Shown here piece by piece: positions 11,099 to 21,652 of a stretch of DNA of 64,000 nucleotides. The notes under the pieces were generated by a model. It saw only the letters and a list, made by a program, of their open reading frames with translations. It did not search any database and was not told where the DNA came from. A program made the position numbers and the translations under genes. The number at the start of each line of letters is the position of its first letter. The first letter of the stretch is position 1. Origin of the DNA: Cylindrotheca closterium (taxonomy: Eukaryota > Bacillariophyta > Bacillariophyceae > Bacillariales > Bacillariaceae); contig CAKOGP040001224.1 in assembly GCA_933822405.4 (NCBI GenBank), positions 127,825-191,824 of the forward strand, written 5' to 3'.

Positions 11099-12005
11099 TT
11101 TCGGTTATCACGATTGGTTGCAATATGAATTATTATAACACTGTACAAATTCTGTTTGCAACAACTGGAGAATCATCATTGACCCTTGTGAGCTTCCAGG
11201 ATCATTGGCGACGTCCATCGATCCAGAATCCTTTTTCAGGCTCGGGTGAGCCTCAAAAGAAAGATGCCGTCTGAGTGTCGCCAGTGATCAAACGAAACGG
11301 ACAGAAATCAACGGACACCAACGGACAACTGTATGGACTTCAAATTTGATACGTTTGAGTCCATTGAGTCGAATATTCGATTCCCGTTTCCAGCCAAATC
11401 CGGTCCCTAATTCTAGTTACCAAGCTTACGATGCCAAACCTACATCTCTTATTCACGTATGGAGGACTGGCATAATCTCGTTTGGTACAAATTCGTAGTA
11501 TGCAATCATCCTAGGTCAATCACGCTAGCAATCGAGTCATGAAGTGGAGGCGGCGCCTGGTAATCCGTAGGATTAATATTGCGTCCATGATGATAGTATC
11601 ATTCGTCATGACAGTGTCAAACTCGATCGACTGGTCCCAACTGATGCAAACGGTTACGAAAATCAAGGACGCAAAAAAAAACTCAGGATAGGGAGCTGAC
11701 GAAACAAAATGTGTCGGAACTTGACAATAGTGAGCATGCATCATTTGATTGAGCTTTAGTGGGATTGTCCACTGGTTCTGAACCATGTCAGGACTCTATT
11801 ACATTTTGGGACAGGAAGAGTTCTGCTTTCCAGCTGATTGATTCATTGCAACTTGTGACAGATCTTTCGGTGAATCCAATAGTATAGCGAAGCCTATACA
11901 CTCGTGCTAGTTTTACTGTAGCCTGGAACCTTGGCAGGTGATTTCAACAGTCGGGATCACTTATCAATACCTTCCCTCTGTCGAGTCATAGCATAATGAT
12001 TGAAT
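11099..12005. other. intergenic region of about 0.9 kb
   Basis: Lies between the 5' end of the SDR gene and the 3' end of the Obg gene. It contains an 88-codon minus-strand frame (11520-11786) with an ATG but no recognisable domain, which I do not call. No repeat or RNA gene was recognised. Confidence 0.4.
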
Positions 12006-13358
12006 TTAGTCGTCAGCTTTGATCTTTGTCACATAGGCTTCCATTCGTTGCATCAACTCTTCTACATTTTCCTTTTCTTTGGCACTGACCCACAGCAAGC
12101 GAGTATGTCCCATTGCCTCTTTTAGTTTCTCACCGAGATCGGCTTTCTTTTGTTCGTATTCATCATTCCCAAGCAATCGCCATGCATCAATTTTGTTGAC
12201 AACAACTACCTGTGGCATTTCGGCTAGTAATCCCGTGCCATATCGACGAATCTCTTCATTGACCATTTTGTAATCGCCTACGGGATCTTCGCCAGTTCCG
12301 TCGACAAGGTGTAGAATGACACGACAGCGTTCCACATGACGAAGAAAGGCATGCCCCAAACCAACACCGTCCGCTGCTCCCTCAATGAGACCGGGAACAT
12401 CACAAATAACAACTCCGGCACTTCCTGCTGCTTTGTTCTCCCCGCTCCCAGATGCCTGTTGTTGTCCTTTTCTGTTCTTGTCGCCTGGAATCCAAACACC
12501 AAGATTAGGAACCACTGTAGTAAAAGCATAATCAGCAATCTTCGGATCGGACCGAGTAACGGCCGCAAGAAAGGTTGATTTTCCTGCATTGGGAACGCCA
12601 CAAACGGCCACATCGGCAATGAGCTTGAGTGTGAGCCGTGTCCTGTGTCTCTCGCCTCCTTGGGGTCCTCTCCGAGTTCCTCCTTGCTTTTTCCCCTTCA
12701 GTGCACCCGTTCCCTCGCCACCTTTACCACCTCGAGCTACAATGAGTGTCGGTTCTTCCAAGGTGAGCGTGCCAACTTCAGATAACCTATAACGATCTTC
12801 ATCATCGTCAGTTTCCTCTGCTGATGATTCATCGTAATCCAATTCGTCAACCGATCGATCTTGTTCGATGCTAACAACTGTGCCAGGTGGCACGCGAACG
12901 ATACAATCCTCACCACCACGTCCATTGTCATACATGCGACCTCCATCTACTCCACCCTCCGCTCGGAAACTCTGCAACCGTTCTCCTTTCTTGCGACTAA
13001 AACTTGCCAGCGTGTTCAAGCTTGGATCAACATGAAAGACGACATTTCCGCCAACACCGCCGTTTCCCCCGTCGGGAATACCATCTTGTCCCTTTTTCGC
13101 CTTCTTAAAAGTTGATGCTCCTTGACCACCTGAGCCAGCCCGAACGTATATGGAAGCTTCATCAAAGAAAGAATATTCGTTTTCACTCGTCTGTAAAGGA
13201 GGGGAGGATAGCGACAATTCGTCCGAATCGTTTACCACCGCTTTGACTGGGTTTCCGAGCTCGGATACCCTGATCATAGGCGCTGAGAAAGAGTGACATT
13301 TTTCAGGAATGATACAACATGATAGCAACACCCACCGGATGACTTTGGCTTTGTTCAT
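12006..13358 (-). CDS. Obg/CgtA GTPase, probably plastid-targeted
   Basis: A 450-residue Obg-family GTPase, which acts in large-subunit ribosome assembly. The glycine-rich Obg fold covers about 63-240 (for example RAGSGGQGASTF and GGNGGVGGNV), interrupted at about 165-195 by an acidic insert. The G domain follows: G1 GVPNAGKST (254-262), switch I with YAFTTVVPNLG, G3 DVPGLIEGA (320 on) and G4 NKID (388-391). The protein ends soon after the G domain, without the bacterial OCT tail. The N-terminus is a hydrophobic signal followed by CHSFSAP, matching the diatom ASAFAP plastid-import motif, so it is likely the plastid ObgC equivalent (inference). It is divergent from the membrane-protein gene at 13629. 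Confidence 0.9.
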   Translation of the reverse strand: MNKAKVIRWVLLSCCIIPEKCHSFSAPMIRVSELGNPVKAVVNDSDELSLSSPPLQTSENEYSFFDEASIYVRAGSGGQGASTFKKAKKGQDGIPDGGNGGVGGNVVFHVDPSLNTLASFSRKKGERLQSFRAEGGVDGGRMYDNGRGGEDCIVRVPPGTVVSIEQDRSVDELDYDESSAEETDDDEDRYRLSEVGTLTLEEPTLIVARGGKGGEGTGALKGKKQGGTRRGPQGGERHRTRLTLKLIADVAVCGVPNAGKSTFLAAVTRSDPKIADYAFTTVVPNLGVWIPGDKNRKGQQQASGSGENKAAGSAGVVICDVPGLIEGAADGVGLGHAFLRHVERCRVILHLVDGTGEDPVGDYKMVNEEIRRYGTGLLAEMPQVVVVNKIDAWRLLGNDEYEQKKADLGEKLKEAMGHTRLLWVSAKEKENVEELMQRMEAYVTKIKADD

Positions 13359-13628
13359 GGTTGATGATGGTGTGTGTTTTCTGGATTTTGGTTCAAAATT
13401 TTGATGGCCGGGCAGACTTCTTCGACTGCTTCGAAGGACGAGCGGCGCGTTCGTTTTGATTCATGAGAAAATGATAATGACTATAGAGTGAGTGCATTTC
13501 GATCTTCAATGTCGTGAAATCGAATGCCTGTCTCAACTTTCCCCGGAAGGCGGATCACTTACTCGCTCACAACAGCTTCAGTTACTTTAGTAGTATCATC
13601 GTGACGAGTTGAAATAAAAAAGCGTATC

Positions 13629-14945
13629 ATGGAGCCATGTATCGTAGATGCTAGCCCAACCCATTCGATCAGGGAACCGCTGCTTGACAAATCCAATAAG
13701 GATGAAGATGTAAACAATCCCGAGATTTCTCATCCGATTAAGGACGCAACAGAAGCGGAGGCGACGATTATAGAGCAACTAATGGGTTCGCAGCGCAACT
13801 GCTATGCGATTGGGCAGTGGATCTGGCTTTCTTTGGCATGGTCCTACATCAGCTTACTTCCCTACTACCCATCCGCCCAATTCAACGACGCTTTGAATCT
13901 ACAACGGGTCCTACTTTACCTCTTGGCAATGGTTGGACATGGTTTCTTTCTTGTAATGCTGGCTCGATTCCCAGGACATCAAGCATCGCGCCTCTCCCAA
14001 GTAAATGAAGAAACGTTGCCAGCAATCCTTTCTGGGCTTCGTGTGTTCTGTTTTGGTGACAAAAACGTCCCTGTCTGTTTTCTACTGATCAGTGCGGTAG
14101 TATTTCTACTCTTGGAAATCTGTGGTGGCTCCGTGTGCCCTGCCCTCTACAGAATCTTGGTTCAGGAGACTCCAATCTTGCATGACATGGAAACAGAGCA
14201 CTACAAATGTCATCTACAGAGCAAACCCAAACAAACGACGTGCTTGGAAGATGGTTCGGCATCGCAGGAGACTAGTGGTGCTTTGGGTTTTGAAAGCGAC
14301 AACAATGAAATTAAGGATTTGAATATCACGAAAGAAGCACAACAACGAATTCAATGGCAACGTTCTTGGTTTGCGGTTGGGCAATGGATCTGGCTCCTTT
14401 CAGTATGGTTCGTCATTGCACAGTATCTGCTATCCGAAACAGTTCTAGCTACTGAAGATGTGGCTGGAGTGTCTGGTGCAATAGCCATGTTTGGGCACGG
14501 AATCAGTCTTGCAGTGCACACCTGTCGTGGTGGAAATAGTGCATCTCTTGGTTGTATCAATCGAGAGAACTTGCCAATGATTTTGTCCGCTTGTTTCATT
14601 GTCTCGTGGGAAGATTACGCCAAAGCCGACGATTTTTTGCGTATCATTGCGAAATGTTGTTTACTCCTCCAGGCTTTGGGGGCTGCTAGGCGTTTTACAC
14701 TTACCATGATATTCAAGACGTTTGCTTCAATGGAAAAAGATCACTTTGAAAGTCTCAAGGAAAAGGAGGCGGACGAAGCTGTCCAGCTCCAAATGCAAAT
14801 GGAACGCATGTCATATATGGATTCCCTTCCTAGTCGTCGTCATCTTGTCAAAGGGAGAAGCAAACGAGTGATATTGTGTTTCTACCTCCTTGTCGTCCTT
14901 GCTGCTGCAGCACAGTATTGTGTGAATCTAATAGATTTCAGGTAG
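13629..14945 (+). CDS. internally duplicated multi-pass membrane protein, unknown function
   Basis: The family is not recognised. The 438-residue product contains two related halves: the first begins NCYAIGQWIWLSLAW (about residue 56) and the second SWFAVGQWIWLLSVW (about 242). Each is followed by a second hydrophobic helix containing GHG and by an NEETLPAILS / NRENLPMILS motif, then another helix. A further helix (VILCFYLLVVLAAAAQY) is near the end. This suggests an old tandem duplication of a three-helix unit. The last codons (TTCAG/GTAGGA) can be read as a splice donor: an acceptor at 15036-15037 would give a 96-bp intron and add 63 hydrophobic codons to a stop at 15227. The extension is possible but unproven. 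Confidence 0.75.
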   Translation: MEPCIVDASPTHSIREPLLDKSNKDEDVNNPEISHPIKDATEAEATIIEQLMGSQRNCYAIGQWIWLSLAWSYISLLPYYPSAQFNDALNLQRVLLYLLAMVGHGFFLVMLARFPGHQASRLSQVNEETLPAILSGLRVFCFGDKNVPVCFLLISAVVFLLLEICGGSVCPALYRILVQETPILHDMETEHYKCHLQSKPKQTTCLEDGSASQETSGALGFESDNNEIKDLNITKEAQQRIQWQRSWFAVGQWIWLLSVWFVIAQYLLSETVLATEDVAGVSGAIAMFGHGISLAVHTCRGGNSASLGCINRENLPMILSACFIVSWEDYAKADDFLRIIAKCCLLLQALGAARRFTLTMIFKTFASMEKDHFESLKEKEADEAVQLQMQMERMSYMDSLPSRRHLVKGRSKRVILCFYLLVVLAAAAQYCVNLIDFR

Positions 14946-15227
14946 GATCGATATGAATATGTAGTTCGGATTTATATATAGAGAATATAGTTGATGTGTT
15001 GTGATGTCTTCCAACACGAAAAAAAAAATATTGTCAGATCCTTTGGACCGGATGCCATTCTATCTTTTGCCCCGATGGAAATCTGGATTTACCCTCGAAT
15101 CCTACCGGTAGTTGCAGCACAGTATTATGATATCGGAGTGGAATTGACATGGATTTTACAGTACATCTCCTTTTGGTTCTTCTTGTTGCAAAGCAAGTTG
15201 CCATTCAGCAGAGCAGTGATATTATAA

Positions 15228-17210
15228 TGTTTTTTCCTTGGATCCACTGAATCAAAGTTGTATGATCAGCAGATGTACATGTAATATTCAAAATTGTAGA
15301 ACTGCCGTATTTGTAGGTACATTATATTGTTGTTGGAACAACTTCGCGCCATTGTAGCAATCAAGGATGCAGCATGCAATGAGAATGACGTTGTTTCGCT
15401 TGGTTTGGTTCGGTTCGGTTTTTCATCGCGTATAGTACCAGGTACTGTAGATAGATCGGGCTTAATTTGTTGTGTGGTAGACAATATTCCAAACAAAACA
15501 AACGTCATGTGGGAGACACCAAGCGTATGGTTGTCATGGACGATGATGGAATAGAAGTCGTTGATGTTGCAACAATATTGAATTTTGCTGACTTCTTGCA
15601 TACATGCTTGAGTGCAGGACCACGAGGTTTCTTCTTGGTACCATCGATGGGTCCTTTAGAGGTAGCTTTCGTGATTGATTGGTTGATTCATTCCTTCATT
15701 CATTGATTGGTTGATTTATTCCGCCGAGACAATGTAAAGTTCACAAATCAGCTTCAGTTCGACAGACGAATTTTTGAATTTGGTTGGACATGATGAATGA
15801 TGGGTGCTACTGTAGTAGACATGTCTTTCAACAAAGGAAGAGCCACTTTGAACTTTGAACTTTACAATCCTGTTTTCCACTGTACGATCCCATGTCGACG
15901 CATCGATGCTATGATCAACAGAACTCATCTCGTGGATCTTTTTCAAATCAAAACACGCCAGCCAGCCCTTCTTGTAGGGATCTACCGTACGTGTACGTGT
16001 ACAGTACCGGTATAATACTGGTGCAGGAAGTAAGCAATGTACACGTACCAGATTTTCTTTGCGGAGGAGAAAAAGCACAGTAATCAAGAACATGACCATG
16101 ACAACGACAATACGACAAAAACCAAAACTTCTTTCCATGCGTTAGCTGCCTCTCCATTGGTACTGTAGTTGACTTTGGCGAATCTGCCGATGGATGAGGT
16201 TTGGGAGGAAAACTACCAGCAGTATTACTGTACAAGTTTTATAATATTATATTCGTTGCAAAAACAAGCAAATCACCAAGCGTCATCCCGCAATTTTGTT
16301 TGGCTCTCCATACAAATATATTGGTTGACAATGATAAACTAGCAGGGCATCACCGTCGAAATCAGGCATGGAAATCGGTTCCATTGCGAAAACTACAAGA
16401 ATGAGTTATTTCAATTCTACTGCAGTGCGGATCCATAATGCAGCCAGATGCACTTTCATGTTGCGAAACCTTGTGATGTCATTGTCAAAACTATGTCAAC
16501 AAGTTGAACATTTATGATTACCGGAAGGAGAGAGATAGAGAGAGAATGTGGTGGTCTCAGAGTCTGAATCGTCTGGATAAGATGACAATGGATATTAATA
16601 TACTTCACTCCAGTGTTTTTGGCTGATTGAGTCGACCAAGAAGCCGATACGAATCCCACCATGCGGCAAGAGATGCTTTGGAAATATGAATCTGGCGTCT
16701 TTGATCGACCAATCAAGAAGGAAAAAATTCTGCTTTCGAAACATGTAAAACTCCTGCCCAAAAATGTCCAGTGGGGGATGAAGCAGCACGAATGTTTGAA
16801 GCAAGGCCTTCCGAGATGTCAATTCATGGTCATTGCAAACATACATAGTATCCCTTGCACGTCTGCAGAGAATCAAGCTCTTGCATCCATTTGTTTCGAC
16901 GAAAGGAGGGGATTGATTCCGACCAAATGAACAGGGATATACAAAAGTGCTCGGTTACCGCAGCCGTATATTGAATGGCATTGGAGATTCCAATGGTATC
17001 AAAATAAAAAGCTGTAATGACATTTCTTGCCAACAATAGGTAAAACGAACTTGACCAGGACTCTTTATTTTATATATATGAAACATTCTTTCTCGACAAG
17101 GTGAAATAGTCTGTATCTTGTAGGATTTTTCTATCATTTTTGAATCTCATGCCACAACTATTACATCCATCTATATCAATAATAATGCTTTTTTTATAAA
17201 ATTAGACTCT
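15228..17210. other. gene-poor region of about 2 kb
   Basis: This is the longest stretch without a supported gene. Short frames exist on both strands (for example 16661-16930 plus, 89 codons with an ATG) but none has a recognisable domain or strong composition. Noted sequence features are ATTGATTGGTTGATT-type repeats near 15672-15720, a cluster of GTAC/ACCGGT palindromic words at about 15983-16050, and a GAGA-rich run near 16530-16545. Small or non-coding genes cannot be excluded. Confidence 0.4.
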
Positions 17211-19320
17211 TCATGAGTATCCCAACAATGGAAGCTCACTCTTTTTCTGCCAAACCTCATTCACAAATTTGTGCCCTTCTCCAAAGACCTTGACTCGAAT
17301 CGCAAGAGCCTTGTCATAATACTCCACTGCTTCCTCAAGCTGTGATGGCCGAGTCTCCAATAATACGTCAGCCATGGTGATGTAGATCTTGGCAAGATTT
17401 GGGTGGTCCTCTCGTGCATTCTCCAACATGGTCTCGACCGCCTTCTTCAAAAGATCCATAGCGGAGTCTTGGTCACCTCTCTGCGCCGAGTCTTTGGCCA
17501 TGGAATTGTAGAGCATGGCAACTCTCCAATGATTTTTTCCAAGGGTATTGTGCAAAATAGCAAGAGCTTGTTGGAATTGTTCCCTTGCTTCGTCATGTTT
17601 CCCTTGATGCTGAAGAACGTCTCCAATCGTTTGATATGTTAGACCAATGTTGGTGTGGCTGGGTCCAAGTGCCTTCAAATCAATTGCAAGTGTCTTTTGA
17701 TATTGTTCCATTGCGTCCTCGTATTTGCCTTGATATTCCAGAACGTTTCCAATGCAGTAGTACGTTACTGCCGTATTGGAATGGTCCGGTCCAAGTGCCT
17801 TCAATTTGATCTCAAGCGCCCTTTGGTATTGCTCCATTGCTTCCTCGTACTTGCCTTGATCTCTCAAGAATTTTCCAATACAGTGATATGTTGCTGCCGT
17901 ATTGGAATGGTCCGGTCCAAGTGCCTTCAATTGGATCTCAAGCGCCCTTTGGTATTGCTCCATTGCGTCCTCGTACTTGCCTTGATCATTTAAGACGTTT
18001 CCAATCTCGTGATATGTTCTTGCCGTCTTGGAATGGTCTGGTCCAAGTGCCTTCAATTGGATCTCAAGCGCCCTTTGGTATTGCTCCATTGCCTCCTCGT
18101 ACTTGCCTTGATAATACAAGACGTTTCCAATCTCTTCATATGTTGATGCCGTCGAGGAATGGTCCGGTCCAAGTGCCTTCAATTCGATCTCAAGCACCCT
18201 TTGGTATTGCTCCATTGCATCATCGTACTTGCCTTGATCAAACAAGACCATTCCAATCTCTTGATATGTTGATGCCGTCGAGGAATGGTCCGGTCCAAGT
18301 GCCTTCAATTTGATCTCAAGCGCCCTTTGGTATTGCTCCATTGCGTCCTCGTACTTGCCTTGCTTGTGTAAGAGGTTTCCAATGCTGTGATATGTTATTG
18401 CCGTCGAGAAATGGTCCGGTCCAAGTGCCTTCAATTTGATCTCAAGCGCCCTTTGGTATTGCTCCATTGCGTCCTTGTACTTGCCTTGACTGCTCAAGAC
18501 AAACCCTATATTATGAAATGTAGATGCCATTTCCGGATGATCATCACATCGAAAGATTTTCTTTTCAATATTCAACCTATGTTCGAAAACTTCCATGGCT
18601 TCTTCAAGTTTTCCTTCGTCAACAAGGTGCATCGCAATTTGGTTGTATTTCAAAGCCACATCTGGGTCCATTAAACCCTCTTCCAAACCATTTTCGTGCA
18701 ATTGTTGATCAAGTTCCTCCCATAGACGTCTTTTTTCTTGATCAAATTTCTGTTGTGCAATTTTGTTACAAGTCTTGGCCACGTCTGGGTCCATCCAACC
18801 CTTTGCTTTTAATTGTTGATCTAGTTCATCGTTGAGACGTTTTTGTTCTTGATCAAATTTCTCTTTTACTGTCTTTGACGGTCGCAAATATGGCATTCCA
18901 CCTTCAATTCCAATGGAAAAGTCGTCAATTGTAGCAACTTGATGTCGTGAAGCTGGGTCTCCGTTGTGGGAGGGTCGATAATCTGGCCCTGCGGGGCTTG
19001 CTTCAGAAATGATGTCATCGTGATTCTGCTCTTTTGTTGAAAGCCCACCAATGGTACTTGGTGGTCCGTCAGCGATTGGATCAAGTTTGCTTGGAGCACC
19101 GCCCCTCATACACGCGAAGGGATCTTGGTTATCAGGTAGATGGGACGTATGAACGCCATCAGACGTGATTGTAGTGACATCACAAGCTTGATTGCGAGGA
19201 TCCAGTTCGAGATCGAAACCTGACATATCCGAAGAACAAAGAAATGAAGTATCATAAGTTGAAACCGAGATCCAGTTGAGACTTTGCAACTTTAATTTTT
19301 GACGTACCCGCTTCAATCAT
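17211..19320 (-). CDS. kinesin-light-chain-type TPR protein
   Basis: Proposed model is join(19320..19308, 19219..17211), 673 residues, with a 13-nt first exon and an 88-bp GTACGT...CAG intron. The tiny exon is supported by the truncated paralogue at 23513, which starts the same way without an intron and then continues with the same NQACD motif. Without splicing the first ATG is 19226. After an acidic leader and a charged, probably coiled-coil region there are about eleven 42-residue TPRs; seven central ones are nearly identical (AMEQYQRALEI, LKALGPDHS). Such repeats form a superhelical protein-binding scaffold; the partner is unknown. Near-identical DNA repeats point to recent expansion or conversion. 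It is the intact TPR partner of duplicated unit 1. Confidence 0.85.
17640..18535 (-). repeat. 126-bp tandem repeats encoding TPRs
   Basis: Seven units of 126 bp (42 codons) follow each other, marked by the plus-strand word GCGCCCTTTGGTATTGCTCC recurring every 126 bp from about 17818 to 18448, with a diverged unit at the downstream end. The nucleotide identity is much higher than between the outer TPRs. Confidence 0.85.
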
Positions 19321-19897
19321 TGTGTTCTTTTCTTTCAGCTTGTCTAGCGCGTCTCCTTTTTCTTTCTCTTTTCTTTGAAAGAATAATGAAATCAGAATTT
19401 ATGACCCATGACCCATGATGACGATGATGCGATGATGATGAGATGTGCCGCCGTGGAAATATATTTCTTCCCATAAACGCGAGCACGTCGTGTTTCATTG
19501 CATGCTCGCAAGGATGATTTTTCTCCCACCAACAGTCGTCACCAGGCTAAAAAAGTATACTTCGTAGCTTTGAACGTCATTTTCTTCCTACTTTCTACCG
19601 GTTCACGTGTACGTGATGCCGTTCCTGCTGCAGTACCAGGGTACACGGATTTGATAGAAATATATTTCTGCACCAAAATGAAACACCAGGAGGTAACAGA
19701 CATTGGCACAATGGTCATGGTGGCAAAACGCAATGTTTTGTAGTAGCCGGCAACAAAGTGCTCTGGGACGAAGGCTATTGTTCGGCAAAAGGTATACTGT
19801 ACTGTCGAAGCTATTGTTCGATGAGAGCTCGCGCAGACTCTTTTGTTTATCTATCATGAACTCGGCCGAGCAAGAAGCTGGAGGAGCAGGAGTACAG
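19321..19897. promoter_or_regulatory. divergent promoter region, duplicated unit 1
   Basis: Spacer between the TPR gene and the MORN remnant. It contains two copies of the 12-bp palindrome GAAATATATTTC (19456-19467 and 19657-19668) and an ACCGG-TTCACGTG word (CACGTG at 19604-19609). The paralogous spacer at 23514-23925 has the same elements in similar order, so they were either inherited with the duplication or conserved as bidirectional promoter parts. Confidence 0.5.
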
Positions 19898-20233
19898 TAG
19901 CAGCGCGACCCAGTCGCAACACTTTCGAATTGGACAATCAAACCCAAGAGACTATCAAGGTGGTAAAGGACTCCCTGTTGCAACAACAGGAGAAACCTTC
20001 GAAATTTCCCAGACACAATGGAGGACGAGAAAACGAAATTCATTTACGGTGATCATTCACTTGCGTGGTCTTTCCTACACGACATGCAAGAAATAAAAAT
20101 TGAGAAGATCCTAAGAATGGAACGCAAGGAGGGAGCCAAGAATGACAGAGACGGACAATTCGAGAACTGCAAAATCAAGAAGGCAGCCACTTCGAGTGCG
20201 GCGGACGTCAAGAATGTCAGTTTGACTATGTAA
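19898..20233 (+). pseudogene. MORN-protein gene remnant lacking the MORN repeats
   Basis: This aligns with the intact MORN gene at 23925-24701. The leader (TQETIKVVKDSLLQQQ, then PSKFPRHN) matches the region upstream of that gene. A short ATG-started frame (20018-20233, 71 codons) matches its start (MEDEKTKFIYGDHS) and its end (QFENCKIKKAATSSAADVKN), but everything between, about 400 bp including all MORN repeats and the intron, is missing. The leader and the ATG frame are out of phase because about 30 bp is also lost at PRHN. The surviving frame could be translated, but it cannot be a MORN protein. Confidence 0.75.
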
Positions 20234-20713
20234 CTCGACAAGGAAGTTGGGGCCATAACCCCAATATAAGTTTCGCTACGATTGCAGTATATTGCAAGGG
20301 CAATAATCTAGCAGCGGGAGTCATAGCGTCTTGACAAATAAGTTTATAGTCAAAATTCCTCAATCTACCACTGCCTCCAATTCCTTCACGGTGCAACTTG
20401 AAAGCTCGTTCTACTTGATCCATATCTGAAGACATCTTTTCCGCATAGTCTCTGCCGACTAATCGACTCTGGCTTCAAACTCTTTCCGCTTGCCTGCAAT
20501 GGATCGGTAGTTTGTCTCCATGCCCATGATAAGCATTGTCACCTTCAACCACTGCCAATTGCAACAGGCCAGTCCAAGTTTCGGTGGCGCAAAGGCTACT
20601 TCAATCCGATATTCTCCCCATTCCATATATGCACCTTGGCCGTCGAAACTATCAGGACCGTTATTTTGCCCGCAGCATAAAGCCGTTCCAAAAGCATTAC
20701 TCTGGACATGTCG
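20226..20713 (-). pseudogene. frameshifted fragment of unknown protein, downstream of gatC
   Basis: Two adjoining minus-strand frames both look coding. The first (20713-20459, 84 codons) reads AYMEWGEYRIEV, LACCNWQWLKVTM, then NYRSIAGKRKEFEARVD and a TAG. The second overlaps it in another frame, continuing LVGRDYAEKMSSDMDQVERA through 20435 to a stop at 20226. Joined, they read as one charged alpha-helical protein, so a one-base shift near 20465 is likely. There is no good ATG at the start. It begins 8 bp after the gatC stop. The family is not recognised, and an unspliced exon of an unseen gene is the alternative. Confidence 0.45.
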
Positions 20714-20720
20714 TCATTCG

Positions 20721-21413
20721 TCAGTCTGATGTTTCTTCCGTCTTTGTTTGAATCGCAAAGTATTCATGCCTTCCACCCATTCGTTTCGTCTTTGGTTGGA
20801 GCATCTTCTCCCAGACGTCCTTGGCAATTTCTTCGTCCTTGTCTTGCAAGTGATCTTGTTCTAGGGACTTTCGGAGTGGAGCTTTGGTCAAACCACCTCG
20901 GACCAGATCATAAATCTGAGCCGCTGCTTGAATATTCTCATCATCGTTACCACTGTCACTATTATCATTATCATTGTCCTCATCATCGTCATATTGAGTG
21001 ACTTGATCAATCATGTGCAGCATATTGGCAAGATCTTGTCCCAAGGATTCTTGATCCTTTGGACCCATGGCCTTGAAATCAATGAGCGCCAATTTGGACA
21101 GTCGATCAAGTTCTTCCTCCGGAAGCGGTGGACGTTTCGCAGTCAAATCCAGATCCCGTATCGACCAGGTCGGTTTGGGAATTTGGAAATCGTTCGAGTC
21201 GTTGTCAATACTGCTGCTGTTGCCATTGCTACTATGATTGCGGGCAATTGGATTCGTTTGAGAGTTGTTATTCTGGCGACAAATGCTTTCTGGTTCGAGT
21301 TGGCGATGACTGCTATTCCATGCTGATGCTAGGAGTGAGTGGCAGCGAACATTTCGTATTCTTTTGGTGATAATTGATGAACCGATCATGTTGCAAACTA
21401 ACATCGCAATCAT
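20721..21413 (-). CDS. gatC: GatC-like subunit of Glu-tRNA(Gln) amidotransferase
   Basis: A 230-residue protein with a GatC core: PLPEEELDRLSKLALIDF at about 98-115, followed by the helix GQDLANMLHMIDQV that wraps around GatA. After a long acidic insert (DDDEDNDNDNSDSGNDDE) come the PLRKSLEQ and EYFAIQ motifs resembling the usual LR.D and F.VP endings. GatCAB converts Glu-tRNA(Gln) to Gln-tRNA(Gln) in mitochondria and plastids. The N-terminus (MIAMLVCNMIGSSIITKRIRNVR) is basic and hydrophobic without acidic residues, consistent with an organelle presequence; mitochondrion is likeliest. The family is normally about 100 residues, so the leader and insert make it about twice as long. Confidence 0.72.
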   Translation of the reverse strand: MIAMLVCNMIGSSIITKRIRNVRCHSLLASAWNSSHRQLEPESICRQNNNSQTNPIARNHSSNGNSSSIDNDSNDFQIPKPTWSIRDLDLTAKRPPLPEEELDRLSKLALIDFKAMGPKDQESLGQDLANMLHMIDQVTQYDDDEDNDNDNSDSGNDDENIQAAAQIYDLVRGGLTKAPLRKSLEQDHLQDKDEEIAKDVWEKMLQPKTKRMGGRHEYFAIQTKTEETSD

Positions 21414-21652
21414 TGCGATGAGGACGATGACGCAGATTGAACATACTACGAACGAAATGATTTTGGCGCTTTTCGTACACGTACCGGTACCGTATGGCGG
21501 AAAGACAATATGCCCCCTTTTTACCCCCCTTTACCATTACGTCCCCTCATCAATGCTGGTATACGTATCTTTTTCTTCTCACGTTACACGATCCACTCTT
21601 CTGACCCAGCATCATCATACTGTGCTGTAACTGTAACGGCACAACCCAACTA
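21414..21652. promoter_or_regulatory. divergent spacer gatC / hydrolase
   Basis: About 240 bp between divergent starts. It contains the palindrome GTACCGGTAC at 21481-21490, related to the ACCGGT/GTAC words found in other spacers of this window. No function is shown. Confidence 0.4.

Noticed and set aside
11520..11786. 88-codon minus-strand frame in the SDR/Obg spacer
   Set aside because: It has an ATG but no motif, odd composition and no sign of conservation visible from sequence alone; left uncalled.
15983..16050. Cluster of GTACGTGTAC/ACCGGT words as a possible promoter or origin
   Set aside because: Similar words occur in several spacers of the window, and no gene start lies nearby; recorded only as part of the gene-poor region.
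17640..18535. Regularly spaced repeats suggestive of a CRISPR-like array
   Set aside because: The period is 126 bp, a whole TPR pair of helices, with no unique spacers and a continuous reading frame; the genome is eukaryotic.
17403..18674. Plus-strand ORFs antisense to the TPR array
   Set aside because: The 126-bp repeats are a multiple of three, so any stop-free antisense frame repeats too; the products show no independent motif.
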